From: Heterobilharzia americana
Lineage: Eukaryota > Platyhelminthes > Trematoda > Strigeidida > Schistosomatidae
Reading direction: 5' to 3'
DNA length: 64,000 bases
Assembly: GCA_944470555.2 (NCBI GenBank)
Contig: OX104127.1
Span: forward strand, 28,535,661-28,599,660
Shown: positions 21,351-35,800 of the stretch, piece by piece
Position numbering within the stretch: the first letter of the stretch is position 1
Layout of the letters: every line of letters begins with the position of its first letter
Program-made: the position numbers and the translations under genes
The notes under the pieces: model-generated
Database searches by the model: none
Seen by the model: only the letters and a program-made list of their open reading frames with translations
Told to the model about the DNA's origin: nothing

Positions 21351-23068
21351 TAAATGTATGAATCGGAGTCATTAAAGTTCTCGAGTTCCTTCTACACTGA
21401 TGGGTTTACGATTGCTTACAAGGGTGTGGAAATAATACCTGCTGTTTGACGCCGATAACTGTCGGACCGCTCCCACCCTTTCGCAGTTTCCGGACCACCT
21501 TCACAATTAACTCATCTACTGGTCACGATACTTCTCACGACAAACCTTCTAAGCTTCCATAACGTTTTTAATGGCACAATTATTCTGGACGGATGATTAA
21601 ACCAATCACCTGTTTTCATATTGGCTCGGAAAGCGACGTGCCTTCAGTAGCTCTACACTATTCGTTTTCTAGTAACTGTATCAACTGATCTTTTTGTACG
21701 GAAATTACCATGCATCAGATACACTTCTCGAATGATGCTGCTTACTTTAGTGCAAAAGATACTTTAAGTCTATGTATAAATACTGCCATTTGGACCACTA
21801 ACCGTTTCAACGTCTATTTCCATCCACCGCAGCAAGTATTCCCGGTGGAATTAATCTGTTACCCTTGAACGTAACATGGTTACCCGGAGATCCGTTGATT
21901 CAGACACTCACTTTGGTCATATAGCTGGATACCTTACCGATACTCCAGGCTGTATATATGGGTCCCTTTTGGTTAGTGAAATCAACTACTTAAGAACTTT
22001 CAATGAACGGACGGTTGTATTACCGAGTAACAGACCATGTAGATTGACTCGCAAGTTCGACTGGTTACAAGGAAAACTTCGGACATTGTGCGCTTTTGTT
22101 ACTAATGGTGGAACCTATCTGTGTGATGGGGAATGAAAACCCATGCCTGTCCCATGAACCACAGCAACTTTTAACAAGATTATGCACATCGATGAGTTGA
22201 TATGTGAATTATTGAATACAAAATGCTATCCTCTAAACCTTCAAGAATTTTTAATTTCATGATACCTGCACCTCTCATGTTAAATCCATCATATGAGGAT
22301 AAGGATCATTATTATCTAAACTTTGACGCCTTGTATACGCTGAAAAGTGATATTTTTCGTTTGTTTCGTAACTAGCAGGATCTTCTGATGTTTTCGATGT
22401 GGTGTAATGGCATACCGTATGTACCATTGGAGATTCGTAATCTTGTAGATTTTTCAGCATATGTCAGTGTGATGATGCCCGCAAACTGGCCCCCCTCATG
22501 CTGAATCACTACTTTAAAAATAAAACATTTACATTTGCACACAATATGTACCACTGCTCTACCATAGTGTTGCTTGCGACACAAGTTGAAGGTGAGGCAA
22601 ATCAGCTTTCTGTATATGTGGTGGTGTCATGCCTAAGCCCGTAGTTGCTACTTAAATCACGCCAGTGGCATTTATCTTCTCTGTCTGTATCTCCAAAAGC
22701 CTCTGACTGACTTCGGTGTCGAACGTTTTGCAGTTCCAGGAACATCGGTTCACAGGCTTAGTGTGGTGGCGAGATACAAACCCGGTTTTTTGTTAATGCG
22801 AAGGCGATACTTCCAATGGTCCAACTCGCAAATTTTTGCATGCTTATTGTGCTGGGATGTTCCATTATGTGAACACGCGGCAGTTATGTATTCTGATGGC
22901 AATAGGCGGCGATTGAGATTGCCTTACATGAAGACGCATGCAATTTATATAAAAACCTATCCATACCTGCGAAATTGGTGTGTGCCTGTAAATTCAGGGT
23001 AAAAGTCATAACTATTATATCCTATAATGATATGATCAATGCTGCCTGTTGCGGGGGGCCTGATGAAG
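21351..23068. other. No firm gene; faint DCX-like trace
   Basis: One + frame (21876-22136) ends with LTRKF, GKLRTLCA, then VTNGGTYLCDGE and, past a stop, KPMPVP. That resembles the last third of a doublecortin domain with a deletion, and recalls the real DCX exon at 7.0 kb on the other strand. The rest is stop-dense and unrecognised. Confidence 0.25.
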
Positions 23069-23920
23069 TCATCTCTCGGGATTGCAGCCCACGTCAGAGG
23101 GGGCTTGATTATTTCTCTGTAAAGTTACGGGCCACGCATTCTCGGTAAGTTCAACTTCATAAAGAAGACTAAGGAGTAGACCTCTAGTGCAATCATCGCT
23201 CATGCTACGTGTGCAGTCTGCGGAATTGACTTCAGGAAGATTGAGATCCCTCAAAATCATGTAATGTTCGCTGTCTACGTTGGGAGGTAGACGCACGCGA
23301 CCTTTGTGCTGACATTTTGAATATGGTGTCCCATATTTTACCCTCTCTGGGCAACTTATATGACTTCAACTTGAACGTTGAAGTCATAGATGCTGATGCA
23401 GGCAACCATGGTAATTCCTTAAGAGGGTCGAATTCTCGGAGGTGGAATCCGTAGGCTTCAAAAAATGACCCACGAAACCTCCACGGCCCCTCTTTCACTA
23501 ATTCATTGCTGCAAGGCAGAAGTCCTCGGAATAGCAAGTCCTTGATCTTGGCACCATAAGTTAGATGCGAACTTACCACCCCAATCAATTCATGTGGTTC
23601 ACCAGTTTTGATAATAGTCCCGAAGCACTTTTGTGGAAGTGGTTAATGCGTGTTACTTGCAATGCATTTAGCTGCCTTTTCCCTGTGTCCTGCGTTGTAT
23701 GAGAGATCAAAACCACTGACTGACCTACCTTCAACCAGCTGGTGACCAGGCTCCTGCCTTCTCTCCTCTTTTTGGTGGATGGCAGTCTACCGATGAAACA
23801 ACTGGTTCCCCGTTGTTTTGGCTTTTTAGGAACCGTCACCTTCTGACCTTCTTGATGCACGTGGAAGACAGATTCTGTTGGTCCAGGGAGCTTCCGATTT
23901 GGCTGACACCACAGAAGCAA
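23069..23920 (-). pseudogene. LINE endonuclease remnant
   Basis: Two overlapping - strand frames carry traces of a non-LTR endonuclease. The clearest is MILRDLNLPEVNSADCT followed by LLLSLLYEVELTENAWPVT and NNQAPSDVGCNPE, matching the GDFNLPxxxW, LxxxxLTQxVxxPTR and LDLVxT pattern, but with the GDFN glycine and the phenylalanine replaced and the W lost. An upstream part includes LLSKLVNHMN, like the beginning of the fold. No RT was found on the proper side (below 23 kb, - strand). Old and dead; clade uncertain. Confidence 0.5.
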
Positions 23921-26555
23921 CCTTGGTTCGGGGTCTTCATCAATTTAGGCCACCCATGTCAGCCTCATGCGATTACTCATTAAAGTTCATGTTTGTTCCG
24001 AAAGGTTTTCACTCCTGTTTGTGCTGGCGTGACTCAACCATCCTCATATTTCCGAGAAGTTCTTGGACTATTCCCCTCCCACTCCAAAATTAGGCTCCTC
24101 GACACTTACCTTTATGCTCCTTGAGCTTCATGTGCTTAGAATGCAAAAAATAGAATTTTGAGGGAGTTGTGGGGATTTGAAAATATTTCAAGTTGTTATT
24201 CGCTGTAGAATAACATTAGCCGGAGAAACAAGGGAAATCTGGGGCACTGAGCAGCTGTTCCATCCTAGTATGGGACTATTCAGCAGTGCATACCCGAAAC
24301 AGCTGTCCAGTGCTCCCAGGTTTCCTTTGTTCCTCCACCTGATTTCGACCTATGATGAATAAAAACTTGAAATAGAGAAATGCTGACAGGTTGCACAGAC
24401 CCTGCGACTGTGAAAACGAAAGCATATATACCGCATTATTTGAACACGCTTCCTGAAATAGTATAAATTTCAAGTTGATTTCTAGACATCAGTATTTCTG
24501 AAGTTAACTTGACAGCTGGTTGTGATCCCCAGAGCTTCGACGAGATTATCTGCGATTATCTGACCCGTAAACCTCCTCATCGTAATTCAGCAACTCAAGA
24601 TATACTTTCAGTGGATTTCGTATTCTGTCTGATTTATTTGGCTCGAAAATGCAGATAACTGCGCGTCTTTGGGGCCAATGCAAAAATTAAGAGCTATCAC
24701 TCACGTAAATTCACAGGCTGAAAACCCATTTTAGCCACAAACATCTCACAGTGTGATAAGACTAGCGAAAACATATTTCCCGCCGATAGCGGGTCCTCAG
24801 AAAACCAAGTGATATGCGCAAATGTCTTGCTGATGATAGGACCGTCCGCCACGTTTCTAATCGTCGGAGCTAGATCCACATCTGAATTGAACGAATACTT
24901 CCTTCAAGCTGAAGCACATTGGCATTTCATAGCACGCTGGGTCGACATGAAACTTTCCAGTTTGATCCGGTTTCAAAATCTGCCGGCAGACGACTTTCGA
25001 CTTATAGTTTACGGTTATTCTTCTGTATGCGGAGATACCATACTTCTGTGGAAACGTCGATGTACAGTCATTCGTCCTTCCGCGGCTGTTCCCTAAACAG
25101 GAATCTCCCACGTCTTCAGTAGGAAGAAAAGGGCTCTCACAAACTGGTTCGTATAATTATTCGGAATCTGTTATCGATGAAATCAGCTTGCGCAACTTTG
25201 ACCGATTCTGGAGCTGCAAAGAGGTTCGAACTCCGTGGGAGCTATATGATTTTACCCACTGTTGTCCCACATGTAAACTTCTGCTTCTAGAATGTGGCTG
25301 ATTCTAGCTACCGTTCATCTCCGAAAGGAAGCTTTATCCAGTGATAGCTTCTTTCACCTAATAGGCACTTTGTCCCTAATTCACCTTCCTGAGTTGCATT
25401 GCCTTGGGGTTCTTTCACTGACTTATGTAACAACACTATATGGTATGCTGTATAGGAGAGTTGACGGCCGGTCCCGCAAGGGAAATCATGGTCTCCGAGC
25501 AGATGTGGGGGCCCAAGAATTTTTAAGTACTGTGCACTTCAGCAAAATCTCTTGTCGCGGCTGCACGAACTGGTACAAATGCCATCTCGGGTAGAACACA
25601 AATTTTCATTGGGTTCGATGTGATGAGTAGGGGCAACATGTAGGTGGGATATACTGTTTATCTCGTGTCATCATCTCTTTACGTAAAGTTTTCCGTGGCA
25701 TGGAGCTACCACTGAGGAGGTTAGCCGCCAGAGTGAAGTGTAGTGGCTGACTAATTAGGCTATCCGTGCTTGGTTGAGGGTCCTGGATTTTGAATACTGT
25801 CTAATGTAGTAAAAGGTATTCACGCCCAGTCAGCATTGCATAAAGTACATGGCTGGCTTGTACAGAATCACAATTATTGCTCGACGTCTTCATAAAAGTC
25901 CGAACATTTTCGCACTGAGGCAAACTAATTGCATCTGATTGGAAAACAAATTGAATGGAGAGAACGAGTCTTTTTACATTGACATTAACTGATTTATTGT
26001 TGTCAGAATAAGTATCAAGGTGGCTACCCTAAGTTTTCTGCTTACTCTTCTTCTGCACTGAACTATTTTTCACCTCTTTTCATGCTTACAGGAGAAGCCG
26101 TTTTTAGAATCAACCTAGCATCCTAACCGTCGTAAGCCTTATTTCTGAAGTGTCGATTTTGTTTCAGGTACACTTGTTGTTTCCTGGCATCGTTTGACTG
26201 TCCTTACCGATGGCTTACTGATATGACAACTTCTGTCTTGGTCACTGTCGCTCCTGAAAGTTGGGATAAACCAAACCACATGTATTCACAAGAGGCATAG
26301 AAAAAGGGTGATCCAATTCATTGGTGAGACTGTTTAAGATTGAAGTGATAGCATCTGCTAGTATGTATAGGTTACTGATGGAATATAAGTTTTTAATGCT
26401 CTTAAGCGTCAGGACTGGTGGGCTGGTGAGTGAACACTGAGCTCAGTACGACAATATAATGAGTGCATACTATATTTTGTTTAAGTTTTCCGTTTTCCCA
26501 TGGTCAGTTTACTGATTTTAATGTCATCTTTTAAACTCCGGAAAAGTCCGGGAAT
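23921..26555. other. No gene recognised upstream of the claudin-like gene
   Basis: Frames are short on both strands (for example 24809-25096 + and 24857-25111 -, which shadow each other) and have no motif I know. A SINE-like piece lies near 24.27 kb. Upstream regulatory sequence or a non-coding first exon of the gene at 26556 may lie near the right end, but I cannot point to a promoter. Confidence 0.3.
24240..24335 (+). repeat. 3' part of a tRNA-derived SINE
   Basis: The stretch with ACTATTCAGCAGTGCATACC, GAAACAGCTGTCCAGTGCTC and CCAGGTTTCC matches the tail region of the SINE-like repeats at 39.92 and 40.2 kb. The tRNA-like head is missing. Confidence 0.45.
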
Positions 26556-26829
26556 ATGCAGCTGGTTGTTCATAGGGGAAAACATGCCTCATTTGCCATT
26601 GCTGTCACATTCGCATTTCTTGCAGCGATTTTTAATGTAGTCGGCTTTGTGTCCCCATTCTGGATTGTCTCGAAATCAGGATCAAACGTTGGTTTTCAAA
26701 GACTAGGCTTGTGGGAGGTTTGTTTCGACAATTTCATCTTTCCGGAAGACTATGTATCAAAGGCTTACCAGGGATGTTGGTATATTTACTATCCAGAATA
26801 TAAATATATCAGATTTTGGCTGAATCCAC
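26556..26829 (+). CDS. Claudin-like gene, exon 1 (codons 1-91 plus one base)
   Basis: Starts at ATG 26556 and ends in front of GTGAGT (26830), a strong donor. It encodes segment 1 and the whole first extracellular loop with the family signature. A non-coding exon further upstream cannot be excluded. Confidence 0.85.
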
Positions 26830-29800
26830 GTGAGTATAACTAGAATACGGTAGTACAATAAATTCACAATGTAACGAAGCAGACTATAGTAATTATTCTT
26901 ATGAATCACATGGCTTATCTAAGGTTCTCTTCTATTTTTGTTTGTTTACCAGACGTCTGTGCATTAGGAGTACGTTAACTTTGGTTTTGATTCCCAAATA
27001 ATTAAAGAGAATTCTCCATTTAATTATCCAAATACATACCTAACCGCTTCAAATTTGCATACTGTCTTTCACTTTATTATCCAGCCAGTGTTTTAAACAA
27101 TAGGCTTTGAAACATTCATTCTTAAAGACCTGGGCATTTTTCCGGAAGTCCCGTAAGCCTCCACAAACATTCATAAACAATAGCTTTAAACTCTGAAATA
27201 CTCTAAAGAGTGCATAGAATTTACCAAATTTTCCAACTTCACTAGTGATTTTAAGAAGCACTTTTCAAGTTCGACAAAAATTGAGCTAAACGTGTTTGCT
27301 GGAGGGTATATTGGTCAAGTGGATATATTCGTTTACTACTTTTTAACTTACTGCAAAAAACTATTGGTGAGCTTAATTCAGAGACAAATTTATATTTCTA
27401 AAACGTGTTTATTGACTGTGTTGCTTTCATGTACGATCCCTCGGAAAAGTTGGAATGTGATCGAAAACCTTGCGCATATTGGTGCATGAGACAATGGGTG
27501 ATACTTCCTGTGTAAAGGCTAGTGATACGGTCTGTTTGTTTAGACCTCGGTAGGTGGAGGTAGGTTAGAAACGGTAATCCATCTGTTGGAATCTAAGGGC
27601 TTGTACTAGCAAGCCATAGACTGATAATGCTATATATGGAATGAATATTCACTCGAGAACATGAAAAAGTAGGTGACTTTTGGGTTAGATTTTATTGTTG
27701 GTCTACTTTTGCTACCATAAAAACTTGAGTGGGTCTAATTGTTTTCACAACCTTAAGAAATAAGAGCAATCTGCATTTCAGAAAAAAGCGTTACCCTGAT
27801 TTTTAGATGGTAATATCTTTATTTTAGTTACTGTTAGCGGATGTGTACATCTGAAGTACCATGCTGTATATCATTTTATCGTGTAGATAAATGACTTTTG
27901 GTTGTTGTCCGTTCTAATTATTTTCTTGCAAGTTCCTTTTTAAATTCCATTCAAAGAATCTTATCAAAACAGGTACCTTAGTATCAGTCTTATCTCAACC
28001 CTTTCTCAGAATTTACGTTTACTATAGAACACGCGTAGAGACATTATATTTCGATTGCAGAATTTCTACATTTTCTCCTGTGAATTGTTTCTAAACTGAT
28101 ACATGTAGCTTAGGTATTCAAGCAGTTTGATCAGGTTGACATTTCTAGATGGATGAATAAAATAATGAAGTTTTCTATTATTGCTATTGATTTCGTTTCA
28201 CTCGGGCTTTAAAAAAGTACAATAAGTTACTAAGGGAAAGTTAGAGTCAAATAATCCGTTTAGTAAGTGTTATGATACAGAAACTTGTTAATCGTATACT
28301 GGTTTGTGTATTGATTATTAAGATGTTACTTCAGTTTTAGTTGAACGATTCGCTTGTTTCTTTTGGCATGGTTAGAAGAATTTGAATAGTTTAGGCGCAC
28401 TGCTATTCTTTATCTTTGTCACTTGATCAGTGGTGATAATGTGAGGTTGATTGGTGATTTCATCGGGGTAAAGCTTATCTTCCGCTTATCTGTTACTCAT
28501 TTTTCTTTGGCTTCTATAAAGTTAATTGAAAACAGCAATGCATGTATCATGCTTAGATGTCATGCCGTCACTATGCCGCCGTGAAGTATTTGTTATGAAT
28601 CACTTTCCAACACTTATGGCATTGTATATATAGATAATATTTCCTTCGTTGGTTTGAAGGTCTTAAAATGAGATGTCGACTCTAGTGTCATACCCATAAT
28701 ACTGCATGTTTTCAAGCACGCGGTAATCGTTGTTATTGATTACCTCTAGGAGATCTTTCATATCTCAATGTTGGGTTAGTACTCTGCCCTGCGAAAATGA
28801 ACGTATGAAATCAAAAACAATGTCTGTTTTTCGGGCCGAAGTTCTATTTCTGTTTCTATTTGACGTGGAAAGTATATAATAATCTTCCATATGTTTCTTT
28901 GTCTAGATAATAATGGTGTATTTTGCACGGGTGACTTCTGTTTATCGCTAACAATCATAATATATGTGTGTATATGAGCGAAACGTTGTAGAATTCTAAT
29001 AGTTCAGTAACTGTAGGCTTGGAAACTCTGACTTCTGTTAATTAAACAGACTACCTTTCACTTGGAGTGATACAAGTTAATCCTCTAATAGTCGACCTTA
29101 CGGTAAGTGTTCGCCTCAGAAAGCTAGCATTATCATGGAAAGGTATTAAATTGACAAGCTTGAAGGTAGTTTCAGTCAAATTTCCTTTAGTCAGGACCAT
29201 TTCTTGTTATGGTTGTTTTATTCACTTTAAAGTAGTCTATTTCATATGAGATTTATATTGAATGAGAGGATACTGCACTATGCATTTCTATTGAAATAAT
29301 GCCAAAACAGTATTTGTGTTTGCAATGCGCAGGCCATCTAGCATTTTCAGTTTTTCAATTAAATAGCCTAGCTTTAAACTAAAGAGGTACGCATTTCACG
29401 ATAATCAAAGTTCTGACCGTTGACAATTTATAACCAGCATTTAAGTATGCTCCATATTATCACAAAGTGAAAAAAGTGTTTTGTCTGTGACGTTATTCAC
29501 AAACTATTTTTAGTTACAAATCTTTCTACTGTGTTGTTTAGGAGATAACTGTAATGTAGGCTTCAATACCATCTGACGGCTATAAAGTGAGTAATGTAAC
29601 ACGTTTTTGAGGTTTAAGCAAGGTTCAACCTGAGAACACCTTTATTTCATAATGTTTAACAGAAAATACCTAATCAAATGCACTACCAAGTGTATTGGAA
29701 CGGATCAGAATAACCTAATAGTTGTTTTCGTCGCTAAAAAATTTGATCCACTGGTTACAAATAAATGCATCTTTAAAGTGTCGGAAGGACAGTTATTAAT

Positions 29801-32800
29801 CATTATTTTTGTTTGAAGTATTTTATGAAACTAAAAAATATTTCCTATTAAGTTGGTTATTGTTTCGTATTCACTAGATGTTCTAATAATTTACCAATAA
29901 ATATTTATATTTCGATTATCATCAGCCATAGTGAATGAAAAGTGGACGAAATCGTTAAAAGAGTTTAGAGGTCAACTATTCATAGATAGCATAGTTATTC
30001 AGCATGAAACAACGAAGACTGAGAAGAGTTAGGTGACAATGATTCTATACAATTGTCAGAAAATCCAACACCACAAGTTACCCAAGCGAAATAGAAGGTC
30101 GACCGAAAATAGAGTTTCCTATAAAAGTGGATAGAAATGAATTATAAAAACAGGAAGTTTCTAAGCATCTTGACAGGATCCTTGAAATAAATGACTTCAC
30201 ATGATTCTGTTGAAGTTGTTTTGCCTGCTTAGATGTTGAGGTTTGGTGAGAAAGATCCCTAAACCTAGATTTGTTGCATATTTTTGTTCATTGCCAGGCT
30301 ATATTCACAACAGTGAGTTAACTGACAAACACTAAGTGCTGTAAAAGTAGGTAATGTCCAAAATTTAACCAGCAAGCAAAAGCTTGTTAATATCTGTTTT
30401 TAATTTTTGGTACTTGAGGTGTGAAAATAGGTAGTTAAAAATTGTGACGTAGTGAGGAATGAAACTCATATATTTTAGTGTTTATTTTGTATATTTTTAG
30501 CTTGGTTCTATTTTGTGCAAATTTTGTCAATTATTAGTTTGATTTGTAATCTGGCCGGACTTTTGATGATAGTTCTTATTATATGCGAAGTATATGGAAC
30601 CAAAGAACGAAAACCACATTTTATTATAATGGGGCTGCAGTCTGTTGCTCGTAAGTATTTTGTATTACCAAGTGTATCATTAATATTATAGTCCTTGCTT
30701 TTCAAAGCATGTGAATCATGATTTAAGATTTCGTCAAAATGTATTGAATTGAGATTTTGTATGATTTCCTAGTTTTTTACCGTCGACGCGCATCTTCCAA
30801 TGAAATGTTTGTCAAAATAGTTGTTTTGCTGCAACTCACCACCAATTAGAAAAGTTAGAGTTAGACTGGACAGAATCATTTACATGATTCTGCTCTTGTT
30901 TTCAGCAGATGCGTAAGTTCTACTGAAGAATAAGGCTATACAGTGGATTTTAAACCCTGTTGAACGTTACGTAGAGAGAGCGACTTATCAGTATGATTGA
31001 AATTTACAATAATTAAGGTTTGGGATCTGGAATAAAGAGCTGCATTCAGTTGTGTCTACACACTATTTGTTTGGTAGATTTTACTGTACTGGTGTCCGAG
31101 TGATAGCTGCTACTTTGAGGGGTAATCGGGTCTGCATATCACTATGACCCAATAGGCTATGCTAGTGAAGAAATTGTTCTCTTAAGATCCATCCCATCAT
31201 GCTACAAAGGCTTGTTGGGTAGTGATAGGACAGAAGCTGGTTACTGGTATATTGCTGATTAATAACTTGTAGGGGGAACATAGAGGGTGAATGGAAGTTT
31301 CACAACAATAGGGTGTTTTCTGCGTATGACCAGCAATAAAATGCTGGTGCTACCTTCTCCATATAAAGGAAAATAAGGTCAAAACGGTTGGACTGTAAAT
31401 TAATGCTGCGTTCCCCTGCTATCATCAGATAACAGAGGTTTAGGTTTTCTAGCTGGATGCAAGTAAGTCAGAGCTAAACCGCAAACTTTCAAAATGGCTA
31501 TGTGTGATCAGCCTCAAGCAGATATGTGGTCATTCACTACTGTTTTTTTCAGACACTTTAAGAAGAAGTAACTTTCCACGGTGTGGGCAGCCAGGATGTG
31601 TTATCCACACTCACAATTCCGTCAGCACTCAAGTTCATTCAGAAAATTATCAACCTTTTAAATTTTCGCCCTCTAATTTTTTTTCATTTCTGTCGATCAA
31701 TATTCCCACACCATCTTTAATTTCCTCCAGTCCTGCATCTTTTGATAATTATGTTAGGTCATGGAACAGCATCCCTGGTTCCTTACAACCTCTGTCAAAA
31801 CTACTCATTGGAGCCCTCAGTGTTCTTGCCACCCGGCAAATTGACCGGCATTCTTTACCAATCAAAACTGACACGTCTGGCACTATGAATATATACTGTG
31901 TTTGTGAGACACGAATACGTGAGCCATTTGTGACTACTCCTTGAACCCCACTCTGCCAATATGGTGAATCTTTAAAATGTAACCTTGGATTTTCTTAAGA
32001 TCCAGTGGTTAGTTCTCCTAGTCTTGCAGATGAAGGTGCAGCATTGGGTGCTAAGGTGGAATGTGCACTACAAGACTGAATCCTGGTTGACGGTTTCTCA
32101 TGTTTTCTTTGACATGGTGATGAGGTAGGGATAGTAAAGATAGTGACGCTTGTCGTTTTCTCCTTGCAATCTTCCTTAACGCATCGACTGATTGGAGGTT
32201 GAATAAAGTGGAGTATGAAGTCTTCCAAAAGGTGTTTAGGCTCCTAGTTATAGGTAAACGTCCGGATTCGGTTGTCGTAGCAGGTGATTTCAATAAACAA
32301 GTGGGCAGTGCAAGTCAGGCAGAAAAGCATTTAAGCGGCACTTTTGGAATCCCAGCTGAATGAGCAGATAGCGGTGGTCACCTGCTACGACTGGGCTCTG
32401 AAAACCATCTTTTTCCTACCAATATGAGACCTAGACGTAAGAAAAGACGGTGCCTGACATGGCGTTCACTGACCTTAACTCACCAGTGCACACAAACAGA
32501 CCATAGTACTTTTTTGTTGCAAGATGGGGTCCGGAGAAGATTGTCACTTCTTCTTGATTACGCCTTGAGAAGGATATCACGCGTTCTTTCACAAAAGTAT
32601 ATGCTTGCGGTTGGGTGTATTTGGAAAAACCATTACTGTAATACCGTTTAGAGTACATTCTAACGGTAAACATGCGTGGTTTCAAAGGAGGCACTTGCAA
32701 GAGAGTTCTCAAAACAGGACGTCTCATCTCTTAGGAGCCAGCTGCTACCTTAGATTTGTTACGGGAACAGGTTCAAAGGTGGTAACCAATCTTTATAAGA

Positions 32801-35800
32801 GGCTTAAAGTGGGTCAGTAGACCTCAGTAGTTTTTCCTAGTTAGTGGATGAACTCGAGCTCTGAAACTACAGGCTTCAAGCACAGTTATTAGTAGGAACA
32901 GCAGAAATGAAGTTTAACATTGAATGTACACAATGAACATGAATACTGTCGGGTAACGGATGTTAAAGAGATGAAGAAAGGAGAGGGGATTATTAAAGGT
33001 AGGCAGTTAGTTGGAATTATCAAGGAAACTGGGAAGAAGACGTCGATGGGCTATAAGGTTTGATTGTCTTGTGCGCCTTGGTCAGTTTACACCGACCTGT
33101 CTAACGAATCAGAAGTCCTTGTGGATCTCGAGATTCTATAGCATCTCAAGACACTTCAGCCAAACAACCTACTGTCGCAATTTCGAAGTCTGAACCTCAG
33201 ACTGTAGCACGGAAAGTGATCAGATTGTTTTGAAAAATGTTGCCGACTGAGAGTATCCCACCGCTTGGGAATAAACTCATTTTTTTACTCATCTTTAAAA
33301 AGCAGTCTGCGCAGTGTGTGCGATAATCATCGGGTTATCAGTTTTCTACCGTAACGTCTGGAGTATCGAGTACTATCATCTTTCACAAACTCAGCTAAAC
33401 GTGTAAGGACCTACCCTGTGAATGTAGGCCAAACTTCGTTTTGATCGTTGATGCATTGATCATGTGTTCGTTCTCTTCAGGATACTTGAGTTCCATCACA
33501 CTTATTACAGGGTAACAATGGTTGCATTTCTTAGTATTAACGGCGCGTTCAGTCTGTTGAAGGGGATCGTCCTCTAAAATTGTCTGTTAGATGGGCTGTC
33601 CCTGAAAAGTTTGTTCACATCTTCAAAGCACTGTACTTCAACATTTAGAGTAGAGTCAAGCCATACAGCCAAGTATTTCCATTGTTCGAAATAGATAATG
33701 GGGTTGGGGACAGCTCTCCCATTTCATTATTAATCTTCAGCTTTGCCAATGATGACATTCTTAAGACAGCCCAGATAACGTGTGAGGTAGTGGTAGTGAT
33801 GAACATGTTAGGATGTGAGACTTAAAGGCCTTGAGTGTGTGAACGATGTTTCACTATGCGATGACAAAGTTTAATGAAATCACACTTAATCAGTTAGTGA
33901 TCAATGTCCATGAGTATGGTGCATGTTTTGCAGACTGCCTTTACAAGATTGGAAGAAACCTGTTTCTGTGCGCACCATTAATTATCAAACGCCGGAAGTT
34001 GTCAAAATGCTTCTGTACTTCTGTAGTTGTGTAAATGTTGCTCGATGTATAGCCGATGAGATTTTCAACCGTATATCGAAAGCCAGAGTGGCAAACGACA
34101 CTTTGGGTCATCTTCCGTTCCGTCACGATGCTTTCTGTAGAAGGTCAGGCGTACAACGCATCAGTATGGACAGTTTTAATCTACGCCTGTGATTCGTCAG
34201 CTCTCTGAGGTGAGGTTGTTCCAACACTGAGTTTTCGACTATCTTCGTCTCTTCAGGATTGCTGGCATCATCTGTTATAAATACCATCCAGGCAATTCTG
34301 AGACAAAGTTGCCTGTGTTTGGATGTGGTTGTCACACCCCTTGTTGTTATCTTACCTTAAGACTGGTTTTAAGAAGCTAAGAGCTGGCCAGTGTATTGTA
34401 TGGCATCGAGAGATGAGGGATACTTCTGTTTGGTTAGGGTCCATAGGCGCCTCACGACTCCATGGATAGGATCCGAGGAGTTATACGACTCAGTAGCTTG
34501 AGGAAGTTGCAAACATGACTCGGAGTTAAAACCAGTGTGGGATCATACTGCAGATATCTTGTTTCTTCTGAAAAATAAAACAAAAGTAGTGACACTGCTT
34601 TTTTTAATAAATCGATTCCGTTTTCATTTCCTTCCTCTTTTTTGTCTTTTGTCCTAATAAAGGTGTTTTATTATTCTCTTCAGCTCATCTCTTGGGGCTC
34701 ATGTTTTACCACGTTTGTGCTCTAACAGTAACAGGAATTTAGTAGTGACAAAAAAAAACTATCCAAGGGCGAAAGTTAGTAGATATGAAAAAAACGGAAC
34801 TGCCATCGCAAATGGTCAGAAACCAGAAATAACAACAATTAAATAGAACAGTCAGTGATGAACTAGGTAAAATATTTCTTGTTCGATCTTCAAATAAAAA
34901 GTAGTTAGTCGAGCTGAAACTGATGGTTAACCACCGGCCGGTAAAATTCTGCAAATATATGTCAGACTGTGGTTGTTTTCATGACATGTGGGGTAATCAT
35001 CTAAATTTATCTTTCAGTGAACATCTAGTGAGACATTAGTGGCTGTTGGATCAAATCGTACACAGTAACTCGGCTTGTCCTTTATAGCAATCTAAAAAAT
35101 ACATACTCATAACAACCTGTGAAAATTGGATTTCAATTGGATTACATTGATAAATGGGTGTAAACAACAGCACTAACTGATAGGCTGAAATTCATAAACA
35201 ATTCAGATACAACTTTTGTCTTATTATCTGCTGTTATTACTTTATTCATATTGATTTTTTAAAATGACAGTCCGTTTCTTTATGAAGTTGCAATTTTTCT
35301 TATGGAGTTATGTCGAAGTGACAGTTGAAAGTAAGAGTTATTATGTTGGAAGTTCTATTTAGAAAAAGACTATTAAGAGACTTCCTTTTACAAATGAGTT
35401 AAATTATGGCTACAGTATGCGTGGTTTGGAATACATTGATTTGATTGGCGTACACAAAGTTTCAATTTCGAAGAAAGAAGCTAGAAAATATAGTTTGTTT
35501 AAGTTTCGAAGATGCATTTGTCTTCATTAGTCTACGCTAGAGGTTAATCATCTAGTATCGACTTAGAATTTATCATTACTGTGTGTCCTGGTTCAACTTA
35601 CTAAGCCCCAAGATACAGGTTAAAAAAGAAAGGGAAAGAATAACATAAAATTCATGGAAAGGCATAATGCAAAAATAAGTAGGGTTAAGACACACACTGA
35701 AATATACTGAAACAGTCGAAATGAAGACAAGACATGGATGCATGTTTATCACCTTGATCGATTGAGAGACAAATCACATTCGAAAAGCCTCTTTAAAGAC

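Noticed and set aside
22763..23002. 79-codon + frame near the LINE endonuclease remnant
   Set aside because: No recognisable motif and no support from neighbouring sequence.
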